64,000 nucleotides of DNA from CAVQEK01 sp964596645. GTDB taxonomy: Bacteria; Bacteroidota; Bacteroidia; Cytophagales; Cyclobacteriaceae. The notes beneath the pieces are model-generated. The model did not search any database. It saw only the letters and a list, made by a program, of their open reading frames with translations, and had not been told where the DNA came from. The position numbers and the translations under genes are program-made. Shown here piece after piece: positions 1 to 10,400 of this stretch. The stretch spans positions 107,626 to 171,625 of the forward strand of contig CAZQVB010000004.1 of assembly GCA_964596645.1 (NCBI GenBank), in the 5' to 3' direction. Position 1 is the first letter of the stretch, and each line of letters starts with the position of its first letter.

Positions 1-813
1 GATAAACTGATCAATGAAAATGGCGAAGAGGTAATGCTCGATCCGCCCAGCGGCCATGAATTGCCGCCAAACGGGTTTGATGTGAAGGATCCGGGCTTTC
101 AGGCCCCGGCCGAAGATGGCAGCCATATCGATGTGGTGGTAAATCCCGATTCTGACCGCCTGCAGCTGCTTACACCCTTTGAGGGCTGGGATGGTAAGAA
201 TATATCCGGAATGCGACTGCTCATAAAAGCGAAAGGGAAATGTACCACCGACCACATATCCATGGCCGGCCCCTGGTTACGCTACCGCGGCCACCTCGAC
301 AATATTTCCAACAATATGCTCATCGGCGCGGTGAACTATTTTAATGACGCCACCGATAAAGTGAAAAACCAACTGACGGGCGAGTACGACAGCGTGCCAC
401 AGGTGCAACGGGCCTACAAAGCTGCAGGCATTGCTACCATCGTGGTGGGCGATCACAACTATGGTGAAGGAAGCTCTCGTGAGCATGCCGCTATGGAGCC
501 ACGGCACTTGGGTGTTCGCGTAGTCTTGGTTAAATCATTTGCCCGTATTCACGAGACCAACCTCAAAAAACAGGGCATGCTTGGTATCACTTTCAAGGAT
601 GAGGCAAATTATGATAAGGTACAGGAAGACGATACCATCGACATCATCGACCTCGAATCCTTTGCCCCTGATAAGCCGCTGACCCTGGTACTTCACCACA
701 GCGACGGCTCCAGCGATCGTATTGAAGCACAGCACACCTACAATGAAAATCAGATAGAGTGGTTCAAAGCCGGAAGCGCGCTTAATTTGATCCGCATAAA
801 AAATAAGAATTGA
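1..813 (+). CDS. aconitate hydratase, C-terminal part (5' end outside window)
   Basis: C-terminal part of aconitate hydratase, the TCA-cycle enzyme that interconverts citrate and isocitrate in the cytoplasm. The frame is open from base 1, so the gene begins left of the window and about 270 residues are visible. They hold the swivelling domain with GEGSSREHAAMEPRHLG, whose Ser and Arg contact substrate in this family, then SFARIHETNLKKQG and, near the end, IEWFKAGSALN. These blocks match the mitochondrial-type aconitase rather than bacterial AcnB. The three Fe-S cysteines lie upstream of the window. A hairpin terminator follows the stop, so this is the last gene of its transcript. Confidence 0.95.
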   Translation, partial: DKLINENGEEVMLDPPSGHELPPNGFDVKDPGFQAPAEDGSHIDVVVNPDSDRLQLLTPFEGWDGKNISGMRLLIKAKGKCTTDHISMAGPWLRYRGHLDNISNNMLIGAVNYFNDATDKVKNQLTGEYDSVPQVQRAYKAAGIATIVVGDHNYGEGSSREHAAMEPRHLGVRVVLVKSFARIHETNLKKQGMLGITFKDEANYDKVQEDDTIDIIDLESFAPDKPLTLVLHHSDGSSDRIEAQHTYNENQIEWFKAGSALNLIRIKNKN

Positions 814-837
814 CGGATCGACGTTTTTTCATTATAC

Positions 838-868
838 AAAAGGGCAATTGCGGTTGCCCTTTTTTTTG
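838..868 (+). terminator. Rho-independent terminator after aconitase
   Basis: A 7-bp perfect stem, AGGGCAA (841-847) with TTGCCCT (854-860), encloses a 6-base loop and runs straight into a T tract. It lies 27 bases after the aconitase stop, as expected for an intrinsic terminator. Confidence 0.85.
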
Positions 869-1061
869 GTGTGGGTATTACAATAAAAGGACAGTATGCT
901 TATTAATTTCATAATAATTATTCGATTATTTATATTTTCTCATTAATTTTAGGGAAATTTTTAGCACAAAAGCATCTTTTCCGTGCCTGGTTCAAAAAAG
1001 TCAATATTAAGTTCGGGAAGTTTGTTTATTTGCTGTCTTACTCATTGTTAATATCTATTGT

Positions 1062-1457
1062 ATGGGCATTTTCAGCGCTTTCAACTCCAATGAAAAAGAG
1101 AAGCAACGCAGCCACGTAAAGAATTTACTTGAGTTAGCCGCTGCCGACGGAAATTTAGATGAAGCAGAACTTGACACCGTCATCGCTATAGCAGAAAAAT
1201 TCGACATGAATCGTGATGAAGTCATGGAGATTAGAAACTATCCGAACAAGGTGAAATTTAATCCACCGAGTGGTGATACAGATAAAATTTTGTTATTGCA
1301 ACATCTCGTTGAAATAATGATCGCCGATAGAAATATTGATGAAACGGAAGTGAAAGTGTGTAAGGATATGGCCATCAAACTCAATTTATCGCCTGTAGTG
1401 GTGGAGGAAATAGTAGCACATCTAGTAGACCGGCATAAGCCTACCAATCTTCAATAG
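1062..1457 (+). CDS. TerB-family (tellurite-resistance TerB-like) protein
   Basis: 131-residue soluble, helical, acidic protein of the TerB-like fold. Two related halves each carry the family signature: LAAADGNLDEAE near residues 28-39 and MIADRNIDETEVKVC near 86-100, with paired acidic residues that bind metal in characterised TerB proteins. TerB-like domains are widespread in Bacteroidota, and a role in tellurite resistance cannot be assumed. The gene stands alone between the aconitase terminator and the polysaccharide genes. The 193 bases upstream are AT-rich and I could not fix a promoter in them. ATG at 1062 is the first start in frame and agrees with the domain boundary. Confidence 0.8.
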   Translation: MGIFSAFNSNEKEKQRSHVKNLLELAAADGNLDEAELDTVIAIAEKFDMNRDEVMEIRNYPNKVKFNPPSGDTDKILLLQHLVEIMIADRNIDETEVKVCKDMAIKLNLSPVVVEEIVAHLVDRHKPTNLQ

Positions 1458-1477
1458 TTTTTAAAGAAGTTTCAGTT

Positions 1478-3703
1478 ATGGAAATAGTCTATTTGGTAAG
1501 GGCTGTTGTTAGAAAATGGTGGTTAATACTTTCAGCCACTATAGCAGCACTTGTTGTGGCTTATTTTGTCGCACAGTCTATCGATCCCAATTTCAAATCG
1601 ACTGCACAGTTATCAACAGGATATACTACAAATGATATAAACTTAACAGATGATAAAACTAACCCCAGGGATCTGGAGATAAAATTCAACAATCTTATTC
1701 AGAACATGAAATCGAATACAACATTGCACCTATTGTCTTATAGGTTAATGTTGCACGACATCAACAATTCAACTCCCTTCAAACAACCGCCCCTTGAAGT
1801 GCGTCAGTATTCAACGGCAGAAAAACATCAATTGGGTAAGCTCATTGAATCGAAACTTGATTCATTTGCTGTACTGTCAAAATTCAATGCCAGCGATAGG
1901 GCGATTATTGAATTACTTGAAACTTATGAATATTCTCCAGAAGCCATCAACAAACAACTGAAAGTTTGGCGCATCAACTTCACAGATTACATCAATATAG
2001 AATACGTTTCTGAGAATCCATATCTCTCGGCTTATGCCGTAAATACATTCTGTGATGAATTCATACGGTACAATAGAAATATTAAATACAAAGGCTCCAT
2101 TAAGTCTATCACCTTTTTTGAAGATCTTCTTCGTGAGAAAAAGACTGAGCTAGACATTCTGCAAAGTCAACTGAACACGATCAAATCTCAAAGTCAAATA
2201 TTTGATTATAAAACACATGGTCAGGCCAAAATTAACCAGCTGGAAGTAATGGAACTCTCCAGAGGCGAAGAAATGCGTAATATCAATGCGCTGCGTCTGT
2301 CGATAAACGATGTACAAAACAGATTATCGTCGCTGAAGAACGGAAGCAATAACAACTCACCCAATAATAGTGATCTGATAGAATTGAAAAAAAAGCTTAA
2401 CATCTTGAACGAAAGATATATAAGCGGCGGCAGTAGCAATAAGGCTCTATTAGATTCCATTATTAATTTAAGACAACAGCACGATATTGAATTGTCACGC
2501 GCCCAAACCTCAGGCAACAAGCAAAACACGCTTAACACTATAGACGAATTGACCAACAAGCTTTACGATCTCGAAACTCAGTTGAAGATTGCACAAGCCA
2601 ATCTTCAAACGATCAACAACAACATTGTCAGTTTGAGATCCAACACAAGCAATCTTTCTACAAGTGTAACAGAAGTAAGTGAAATTGAGCGTGATATTGA
2701 ATTAAAGACTCAGGAGTATTTAAATATACAGGCCAAATTAAATGACTCCAGGAATGAAGCCCTTATCTCCGGTAATACGCTGAAACAAGTACTCCAAGGA
2801 CAACCTGCAGAAGAGCCTGAAGCATCTAAGAAACTGTTAATAATTCTATTTGCAGGTATTGCCGCATTTTCGTTTACCACGGGCCTTATCATTATCTTAG
2901 AATTATTTGACCTTTCCATTAAGACACCCGAAAAATTCAGCCAAGTAGCCAAATTAAATTTGTTGGGTCACCTCAATAAGATTTCTGTCAACAATTATGA
3001 GGTCAGCAATATTTTCAACGGGGAGAAAAAGCCTAATCAACACAATGAATTCTTTTTGCAATCATTGCGCAAAATCAGGTTTGATCTTGAAAAGAGCGGT
3101 AAACGGATTTTGCTCATAACCAGCACCGATAAAGGAGAGGGAAAAACATTGTTTTTGCTTTCCCTTGCGTATTCCTTCAGCTTGATCAATAAAAAAATCC
3201 TAATCATAGATACCAACTTTAAAAATAACACGCTCACTAAGCTCTTTCTCAAAAAGGAAAATGTGGTGGTCACAAAATCTACACCGAATAATGGGGTAAA
3301 ATTGTTGAACATGGTGAATTCAGACCACGAACATGAAAGGATAAATGAGCAAGCATTTCCATACGAGCAGTTCATTATGAAAACCGCACATAATGATATT
3401 GACATGATTGGAAATAAAATGGGTATGAACTCTCCCGATGAAATTTTTTCTGGAAAAAGATTTGACCGATTCCTGCAAGAGTTTTCACAACACTATGATT
3501 ATATCCTTTTAGAAGGTCCGGCATTAAACCATTTTTCCGACACTAAAGAGCTGGTCGATTATTGTGAAGGAGTCATTGGTGTATTTAGCTCAGATAAGAT
3601 TTTAAATAATTTAGACAAAGAATCTGTGCAAAGCCTAAAAAACCTTGATGGTAAGTATTTAGGATCAGTGCTCAATAAATTACAAATCAAAAATATTGTA
3701 TAA
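1478..3703 (+). CDS. Wzc-like polysaccharide co-polymerase with degraded kinase domain
   Basis: 741-residue inner-membrane protein of the PCP-2a/Wzc type, which sets chain length and helps export polysaccharide. A membrane helix near residues 14-32 opens the Wzz domain. A long coiled-coil periplasmic part (about 200-430) and a second helix (about 452-475) lead to a cytoplasmic BY-kinase-like P-loop domain. Walker A is intact in form (STDKGEGKT, about 548-556) and a Walker A'-like ILIIDTNFKN follows near 575, but Walker B reads YDYILLEGPALN, with Glu where Asp is usual, and there is no C-terminal tyrosine cluster. It may therefore bind nucleotide without autophosphorylating. It is the first gene of the export set; its stop overlaps the next start (TAATG). 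Confidence 0.85.
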   Translation: MEIVYLVRAVVRKWWLILSATIAALVVAYFVAQSIDPNFKSTAQLSTGYTTNDINLTDDKTNPRDLEIKFNNLIQNMKSNTTLHLLSYRLMLHDINNSTPFKQPPLEVRQYSTAEKHQLGKLIESKLDSFAVLSKFNASDRAIIELLETYEYSPEAINKQLKVWRINFTDYINIEYVSENPYLSAYAVNTFCDEFIRYNRNIKYKGSIKSITFFEDLLREKKTELDILQSQLNTIKSQSQIFDYKTHGQAKINQLEVMELSRGEEMRNINALRLSINDVQNRLSSLKNGSNNNSPNNSDLIELKKKLNILNERYISGGSSNKALLDSIINLRQQHDIELSRAQTSGNKQNTLNTIDELTNKLYDLETQLKIAQANLQTINNNIVSLRSNTSNLSTSVTEVSEIERDIELKTQEYLNIQAKLNDSRNEALISGNTLKQVLQGQPAEEPEASKKLLIILFAGIAAFSFTTGLIIILELFDLSIKTPEKFSQVAKLNLLGHLNKISVNNYEVSNIFNGEKKPNQHNEFFLQSLRKIRFDLEKSGKRILLITSTDKGEGKTLFLLSLAYSFSLINKKILIIDTNFKNNTLTKLFLKKENVVVTKSTPNNGVKLLNMVNSDHEHERINEQAFPYEQFIMKTAHNDIDMIGNKMGMNSPDEIFSGKRFDRFLQEFSQHYDYILLEGPALNHFSDTKELVDYCEGVIGVFSSDKILNNLDKESVQSLKNLDGKYLGSVLNKLQIKNIV

Positions 3704-3801
3704 TGGCAGGTTCTAAGAATTCAAGCTATCATAAATATTTATTAATTGCATTATCAATTTTTCTTTACCTAGCCATATTTCTCAAGATTTTAGTTTTCTA
3801 A
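3703..3801 (+). CDS. 32-residue single-pass membrane peptide, translationally coupled
   Basis: Short frame beginning inside the stop codon of the Wzc-like gene (TAATG at 3701-3705) and ending TAA at 3799-3801. The peptide has a polar N-terminus (MAGSKNSSYHKY) and then one continuous hydrophobic helix with a Lys near its end, so it should be a single-span inner-membrane microprotein. The overlapping start and the 11-base gap to the next gene argue for translation by coupling. I recognise no family. It might assist assembly of the co-polymerase or the outer-membrane channel, which is inference from position. Its shortness leaves real doubt. Confidence 0.5.
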   Translation: MAGSKNSSYHKYLLIALSIFLYLAIFLKILVF

Positions 3802-3812
3802 TAAGACAATTC

Positions 3813-4532
3813 ATGAACAAGCTTGCTGTGATTTTTTTTATAACCTTCTGCTCTTGGGCAGGTGTTATGGCGCAAACAATAGACTACAACACCATTATTC
3901 TACCCGAGAAAGTGAAGGATCTATCTGTAAAGGAAAAACTTGTGCAATTGGCATGGCAAAACAATCCTGAAACAACAATCTCTAAAAATGATCTTTTGAT
4001 CTCTAAAAAGAATATTACCCTTACCAAGACGCCGTGGTTAGATATTTTCAGAGTTTCGGGTAACTTAAATGAGTACACCATCAATCCATCTGCATTTGAA
4101 GACGCACTCGGCAATCGATTTTTTCCGAGATACAACATCAGTGCTACTGTTGCGCTTGGAATGTTTGTAGAGACCCCTACGCGCACGCGAATAGCAAAAC
4201 TGGAATATACCAATCAGGAACAGGCCATTAACCTGCAAAAACTAAACATCAGGGCGTCAGTTTTACGACTGTATGAGCATTACAGACGATCGCGAGAGCT
4301 GTATAAAGTACAGACAGGAATGACACAGGACACCTATTCAAATTACCAAATTGCAGAACAACAATTCAAAACAGGGGAAATTACGCTAGAAGAATATAAT
4401 CAGAGTCTGAGAGAATATCAACAGCAGATGGTCATGAGGATTCAGCGCGAATCTGAAATGGAGATTGCCAAAATTAATCTGGAAGAAGTAGTCGGTATCA
4501 ACCTCGATGATATTTTGGAAGACTACATGTAG
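3813..4532 (+). CDS. TolC-family outer-membrane-factor-like protein, half length
   Basis: 239 residues with a signal peptide ending near AGVMAQ (residue 21). The mature part looks like one TolC/OEP repeat: amphipathic helices (KEKLVQLAWQNNPE, about 39-52), a beta-rich middle (about 75-125) and a long helical stretch with YQIAEQQFKTGEITLEEYNQ (about 173-192), which corresponds to the family's helical hairpin. TolC proteins have two such repeats in about 430 or more residues, so this is a one-repeat version. It sits between the co-polymerase and the polymerase genes and probably works in export across the outer membrane. Whether it forms a channel is unknown. Confidence 0.7.
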   Translation: MNKLAVIFFITFCSWAGVMAQTIDYNTIILPEKVKDLSVKEKLVQLAWQNNPETTISKNDLLISKKNITLTKTPWLDIFRVSGNLNEYTINPSAFEDALGNRFFPRYNISATVALGMFVETPTRTRIAKLEYTNQEQAINLQKLNIRASVLRLYEHYRRSRELYKVQTGMTQDTYSNYQIAEQQFKTGEITLEEYNQSLREYQQQMVMRIQRESEMEIAKINLEEVVGINLDDILEDYM

Positions 4533-4567
4533 TCCTGAGATATCCTTTTAGCCATGAATGATCATCT

Positions 4568-6016
4568 ATGCTTTTCAAGCTCCTTTACCGCATCAATGAA
4601 AAACTAGCTTCACCTTTAGGCTTCATTGCCGTTTTACTATTAGTATCTGTCATTACCTATTTCACTGCCAGTAACGGTTTTCCTGCAGTAGCCATTTCAT
4701 TACTTGTAGTCGTCGGCATCTTGTCTCTTGTACTGCTCATCAACAATCCCTTTGTTGGCTTGCTGGTTCTTTTTTATCTCAGCAACTTCTATTTTTATAT
4801 TTTACGTTTATTAAAAATGACCCTCCCACTAGGTGTGGTTATAGACGTAGGGCTCTTGCTTATTCTTTTTAGAATATTAATTGAAAAAAAACCTTCATCA
4901 ATCAGAAGCTATGCCTCCAATCCAGTTTTTATTGTTTTGTTTTTATGGTTTGGCTATATACTTCTACAAGTTGCTAATCCTTCAGGCTTTCCAAACGCCT
5001 GGCTCTATGGCTTTCGAGAGCAGCTCAGATTTTTATTCATTGCATTCGTCTCATATTATTTACTCAGGGACAGTACTAATCTAAATTATTTTCTCAAAGG
5101 CTGGTATATTCTGGCATTACTTACTGCCTTATACGGCATGTATCAACAATTTATCGGCATTCCAGAATTTGAACTTCAGATTGCCTTAGAAGATGAAAAA
5201 TTTCGAAATCTCCAATTTGTTGGTGGACGTTGGAGAAAGTGGTCTTTCCTCGGCAACAGTACCGACTTCGGTATATATATGGCCATTAGCGGTGTCTTTT
5301 TCCTGATCTATTCATTTAGAAAAAGCAAGCTTACCTCTAAAATTCTGCTGTGGGTTGGCGCATCACTAATGTTAATTTCCTCCAGCTACTCTGGCACAAG
5401 AACAGCCACCGCTATGATCGGCATTGGTTTATTATATTATTTATTCTTCGAAATAAATAATGTACGCGTTCTTCTGTCTATGTTCGTTTTATTTGCCGTG
5501 TTTATGGCCATTATCTTTGGCCCCTTTCATGGTCCTACCGTTCGCAGGATACGCTCAACATTTCAGCCTTCTGAGGATGCTTCTTATCAGGTTCGGGAGT
5601 ATAATCGTGAGAGAATAAGGCCCTACATATTAAGTCATCCAATTGGTGGAGGGCTATTTACTTCCGGTGGAACCATTAAAGATTTAGGCTATCATCCTTT
5701 AGCAAGTATACCACCAGATGGGTATTTTATGAGAATGGCGATGGAAACTGGATGGATTGGGCTGCTAATCCAGCTTGTACTGTTTGGAACGATAATCATT
5801 GTTGGTATCAGAATATATTTTCAGACTATAGATTATTATTCTGAAAACGAAAGATATGCCTTAAAAGGCTTTATCACCGTAATAATCATGCTCAGCGCAG
5901 CTGGCTACGCACAGGACAACGCCTTTCAAATTCCATATGTCTTTGTAGCCTGGGGAATAATCGGATATGTGGCTTCTGCCTATAAAAAAACCTTTCTTAA
6001 AGTAGAATCTGCCTAA
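4568..6016 (+). CDS. Wzy/O-antigen-ligase-like membrane protein
   Basis: 482 residues with about ten to twelve membrane helices, in the O-antigen ligase/polymerase superfamily (Wzy_C type). The large periplasmic loop contains RYNRERIRPY-like charged sequence and the block HPIGGGLFTSGG, followed by PPDGYFMRMAMETGWIGLL, matching the ligase pattern G-x-G ... HN-x-[YF] ... E-x-G with Asp at the usual His. Proteins of this type polymerise or transfer lipid-linked repeat units on the outer face of the inner membrane. As last gene of the co-polymerase/TolC-like group it is best read as the polymerase of the exopolysaccharide. It converges on the PorP/SprF gene with 12 bases between stops. Confidence 0.8.
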   Translation: MLFKLLYRINEKLASPLGFIAVLLLVSVITYFTASNGFPAVAISLLVVVGILSLVLLINNPFVGLLVLFYLSNFYFYILRLLKMTLPLGVVIDVGLLLILFRILIEKKPSSIRSYASNPVFIVLFLWFGYILLQVANPSGFPNAWLYGFREQLRFLFIAFVSYYLLRDSTNLNYFLKGWYILALLTALYGMYQQFIGIPEFELQIALEDEKFRNLQFVGGRWRKWSFLGNSTDFGIYMAISGVFFLIYSFRKSKLTSKILLWVGASLMLISSSYSGTRTATAMIGIGLLYYLFFEINNVRVLLSMFVLFAVFMAIIFGPFHGPTVRRIRSTFQPSEDASYQVREYNRERIRPYILSHPIGGGLFTSGGTIKDLGYHPLASIPPDGYFMRMAMETGWIGLLIQLVLFGTIIIVGIRIYFQTIDYYSENERYALKGFITVIIMLSAAGYAQDNAFQIPYVFVAWGIIGYVASAYKKTFLKVESA

Positions 6017-6028
6017 ATCCTACAACCA

Positions 6029-7498
6029 TTACTCTACTTCAAATATCCATACATCGCTGAATCCTTCCATTTCAGAGAATTTTCTCTTTAATGTATCTGC
6101 TGAATCTTTTACATCTTCCCGTGCCGTATAGACATAGTATAACCTCTTATCACCGAGATAGCCATACTGAGCGTGTATACCACGGCCGTTCAGCTGACGC
6201 ATATACATAATGGCGTTGTCGTAATATTCAAAGGCGCCAAGCACTACATAAAAACCGGGTATAAAACCCGGATGTTTTCCGATGTTTGGATAATTGGCTG
6301 ACTTTGCGACTGATGAACCATGTGATTTTTCATTAGAATGCTGACTGCGCTGCTGAACAACCCCTACATCTTCCAGTGACAAGTACACCTCTTCATTCTC
6401 TGTTTCTTCTTTCGAAGAAGCAGGATTCAAACTATTGCTGCCATTTATGATACTGCTATTATTAATATTGGCATTGATCTGCTTTGCATCTGCACCTTCA
6501 TTCTTATTTGTTTCAGCAATTTTTTCATTGCTTGAAATTTCTTTTGCTTTTGTTTGCTTGAGCGGTTTTATTGGTGTTTTCAACGATCGGCTGACTGAAG
6601 GCGCAGTATGTTTGTTTTTGCCCAGGCGCAATTTAAAGTTGATCTCATGACTGCCATTGCCTAATCTGTCAGGCCGGCTGGAGGCAAACTCATAGGCATA
6701 AGTGAAAGAGATATCTTTTTTTATTGTGATGCCAAAATGCGTGGTTAAACTATAATTGGTGCGATAGCCTGCTCCCAACCACAGAAAATCTTTATAATCA
6801 GCGAAACCTCCTACTTCTACTATTTCAGGTAAATTCCGATTGTGGCGATAAATTATGAAAGGTCTTAACCCCAGGTTGGACGAAGAAAAAGAAAATTGAT
6901 AATCTGCAGAAAGCAAGTAACTATCAAATTGTGTGATACGAACAGATTGAATTTTCTCCGAATCGACAGCGCGATAGCTGTACAATTGGGGTAAGGAAAA
7001 AGCAAGTGACAACTTGTGGAACTTGTAATACACACCAAACTGCCCGGCCATAAAGTTGGTGTTCTCCAATGCATCGTAAATAGCAGGGTCGTCCAGGTGC
7101 TCTACTTCCGATAATGAAAAGTTGTTCATGCCAAAACCCGTTGACAAACCAAATTTCAGCGAATGCTCATCTGCTAAGACTACTCTGTATGCAACCCCCG
7201 CCATTATCGCAGAAGTATTGAGCAACACCGTGCGATCGTGATAGAAATTGATGCCAAAGTACAGGTTGTTGCGTGTAGGATATTGAAAATTGAAGGCTTG
7301 CGTTAGGGGGGCGTCGTTGATTCCCGTCCACTGCTGTCTATACGTGAGATTTAATTCTGCACGCCCACTGTTGCCAATGGTGGCTGGGTTGTATAACGAA
7401 GGGTTAATTATATACTGGCTAAAATATGGGTATTGCTGTGCTTTAGCGGTTGCAAAAGCAGAAATAAAAGCTATCATTAAAACGACTGTCCTGATCAT
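6029..7498 (-). CDS. PorP/SprF-family T9SS membrane protein with C-terminal SPOR-like domain
   Basis: 489 residues. A signal peptide (ends near TAKAQ, about 20) precedes QQYPYFSQYIINPSLYNPA, the typical opening of the PorP/SprF family (TIGR03519), and a beta-barrel-like region to about residue 295. A low-complexity Asn/Glu/Ser linker follows. Residues about 405-489 (GFYVVLGAFEYYDNAIMYM onward) look like a SPOR domain, which binds peptidoglycan denuded glycan chains. SprF-like proteins are needed for secretion or attachment of type B T9SS substrates. The gene overlaps the stop of the type B giant upstream (ATGA, 7495-7498), so the two are probably coupled and the giant is the likely client. 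The SPOR extension is unusual and could anchor the barrel to the cell wall. Confidence 0.85.
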   Translation of the reverse strand: MIRTVVLMIAFISAFATAKAQQYPYFSQYIINPSLYNPATIGNSGRAELNLTYRQQWTGINDAPLTQAFNFQYPTRNNLYFGINFYHDRTVLLNTSAIMAGVAYRVVLADEHSLKFGLSTGFGMNNFSLSEVEHLDDPAIYDALENTNFMAGQFGVYYKFHKLSLAFSLPQLYSYRAVDSEKIQSVRITQFDSYLLSADYQFSFSSSNLGLRPFIIYRHNRNLPEIVEVGGFADYKDFLWLGAGYRTNYSLTTHFGITIKKDISFTYAYEFASSRPDRLGNGSHEINFKLRLGKNKHTAPSVSRSLKTPIKPLKQTKAKEISSNEKIAETNKNEGADAKQINANINNSSIINGSNSLNPASSKEETENEEVYLSLEDVGVVQQRSQHSNEKSHGSSVAKSANYPNIGKHPGFIPGFYVVLGAFEYYDNAIMYMRQLNGRGIHAQYGYLGDKRLYYVYTAREDVKDSADTLKRKFSEMEGFSDVWIFEVE

Positions 7499-10400
7499 TG
7501 TCGCTTTCGTATTATTCTTACACCACCTGAATATTTGGCCTTTTCAGTACCACAATCGACCACATAATAATAATCACCATCGGGAAGCGGCCTTCCGCTC
7601 ATTGTGCCATCCCAATCATTATTGTAGTTGTTGGTTTCGTATACCTTTTGACCAAAACGATTGAAAACCAACAGAACACAGCCATTGATCAACTCCAAGT
7701 GATCAATGCGCCATTCATCATTGATTTGATTGCCATCGTCGGGAGAAAAGAACTTCTGTGCTCCAAGAGGGTCATCTTGCATGCCACCCACTATAATCCG
7801 CACCTGATCAAATGTCCATACGCTATCATCATCCATGGCAGCTAGTTCATAGACGTACTCACCAGGCTGTAATCCGGCTAAAAACAAAGTATCAGACTGC
7901 TCAACCGGATTTTGCATGGTTGGACCATCCACAAATCGCCACTCGTAATTGATGATATATCCGTCTTCATCATATACCTCTCCCACCAAATACTGTGCAT
8001 CGTCCACGGGATAATCCACTTCTACATCTTCGCCGGCATACACCACAGGCGGTATATTATCATCTTGTTGCCGCAGCACATTGACTATAATCACATCAGA
8101 ATCTGTAGCTCCCTGATCGTCCGTGACAGTGAGCCGGAATATGTAACGGCCCGCTACCAATTCGCGTAAGGAAAGTGTCGCCGTACTTTCACCGGATAAA
8201 TCGACATGAGGTCCGGACTGCTTTTGCCACATATAAGAAATAGGATCACCATCGGGATCATTACCCTCCCCTTCTAAAACCATACTATCAAGAGGCAAAG
8301 TGATGAACACATCCTTACCTGCCATCGCTTTGGGGTTCTGATTGACCGATTCTGGTAGCACCGTTATTTGCAATTCGTCCAAAGCGGCTTCCCCCTGATC
8401 ATCTTGCACACGCAGGCGAAATACATATATACCTTCCGAAATATTTTTAAGAATCAGCATGCTGTCAATAGCGGATATAGCAACAGCTGGTCCCTTCACT
8501 TTTCTCCACTGATAATCTACTATATAACCATCGGCATCAGTGCCGCTGCCATACAACACGAGACTGTCGAGCGGCAATGAAACGATCATATCTTCACCCG
8601 CCAATGCTACGGGCTTTTTATTTATATCTTGTCCGTACACCGTTATGGTTACCTCATCGGTAGCGGTGGAGCCTTTATCATCTGTCACCATGAAGCGATA
8701 GACATAAGTGCCGGCCGACATATCGGAAATCTTAAATGCAATAGAATCCGGATTACTTGTTTTAGTTACCGGCCCAGATACCTGCTTCCATTCATACGCT
8801 ACGATACTACCATCACTATCTGTACCTCTGCCTTGCAAAACCGTAGTATTCTGGGGCAGATATAGATTGATGTCCGGCCCTGCATCTGCTTGTGGTGCCT
8901 TATTAATTTCACCAGGCAATACAGTCACCTTTACCTGGTCATCATGCTGTGCACCATCATTATCAGTCACTGTAAGGCGAAAAATATACGTGCCTGCAAT
9001 CATTTGCTGAACCGTAAGCGTCGGCTTGCCATCGTCCTTTAATGTCGCTCCTGGCCCACTTATCTTCTTCCACTGATACTTTTCAATACTCCCATCCGGG
9101 TCGGACCCTGAGCCAGCAAGCACTATAGTATTGGTTGGCAATTGAATGACGATATCTTCCCCTGCATAGGCAGTTGGTGGCTGATTGATTGCCTCTGCAT
9201 GCACCGTCACCCGCACCAAATCTGAGGCGCTTGCGCCATCATCATCTACCACGGTGACGCGGAATACATACACGCCGCTTATCAAATTACTGAGTGAAAG
9301 CGTGGCGTCACGGTTTTCTGTTAGTACCACAGATGGCCCTGCAGTTTGCTCCCACAAGTAGCTCACTACACTTCCGTCATCATCAGAGGCCAGCGCCTTA
9401 ATGATTGCCGAATTGGTGGGCAGGTAAATGTGTTGATCTCTACCCGCATTCACTTCAGGATTATTATTGACTTCCTCTGGCCTTACGGTTACCCTTACAA
9501 GGTCATCATCACTCGCTCCATTGTTATCGGTAACGGTAAGTCGAAATGTGTAAAGACCCTCCTGCAGTAAAGAAACTGTAAGGTTAGCTGAATTAATCCC
9601 TGTCAATTGACCTGATGGTCCGCTGATCTTTGTCCAGCGATATTGAGTGATCTCACCGTCTGCATCCTGTCCGGAGCCGTACAACACTACCGTGCGTGTT
9701 GGCAAATCAATGGTGATATCGGGGCCGGCATTGGCTGTTGGAATCTGATTGATAGCTGGTTGGCTCACTGTAACCTTCACATCATCAAAGCGGCTTGCTC
9801 CCTTGCTGTCGGTCGCTGTGAACCGGAAGTTGTAGGTGCCTTCCTCAAGATTGGAGAGCGCCAGTGTTTTTTGATTTTTATTACCTAAAGTCGCTTCCGG
9901 GCCGCTGATTTTGGCCCAATCAAACACTAAGGGATCACCATCAGGATCTGAGGCCGAACCGTTGAGATTGGTACTGTTGGTTGGTAAAGTCAGAAATACA
10001 TCATTACCGGCATTTACGAGCGGGCTACGATTAATGGCTGCGGCATTTACCCTTACCTGCACATCGGCTGATGTGCTCGCACCGTCGTCGTCTGTTACTG
10101 TAAGCCTAAAAGTATACGTGCCCGCCTCTAACCCATTGATGGTAACAGTGGCATTGTTGGCATTATCTATATTGGCTGCAGGTCCGGACAGTTTTCGCCA
10201 GTTATAACCCACAATGGTACCATCTCTGTCATACCCCTGACCGAATAGTGTAATCGTATTGACAGGTAGTGTAATTTCCTGATCTGAGCCCGGCAATGAT
10301 ACGGGTGGTGCATTTTTGTCTTCGGGTAAAACCTCTACTTGCATTTCATCGAAGTCCGTGGCGCCATCATCATCGACTACAGAAAGCCTGAATGTATAGA

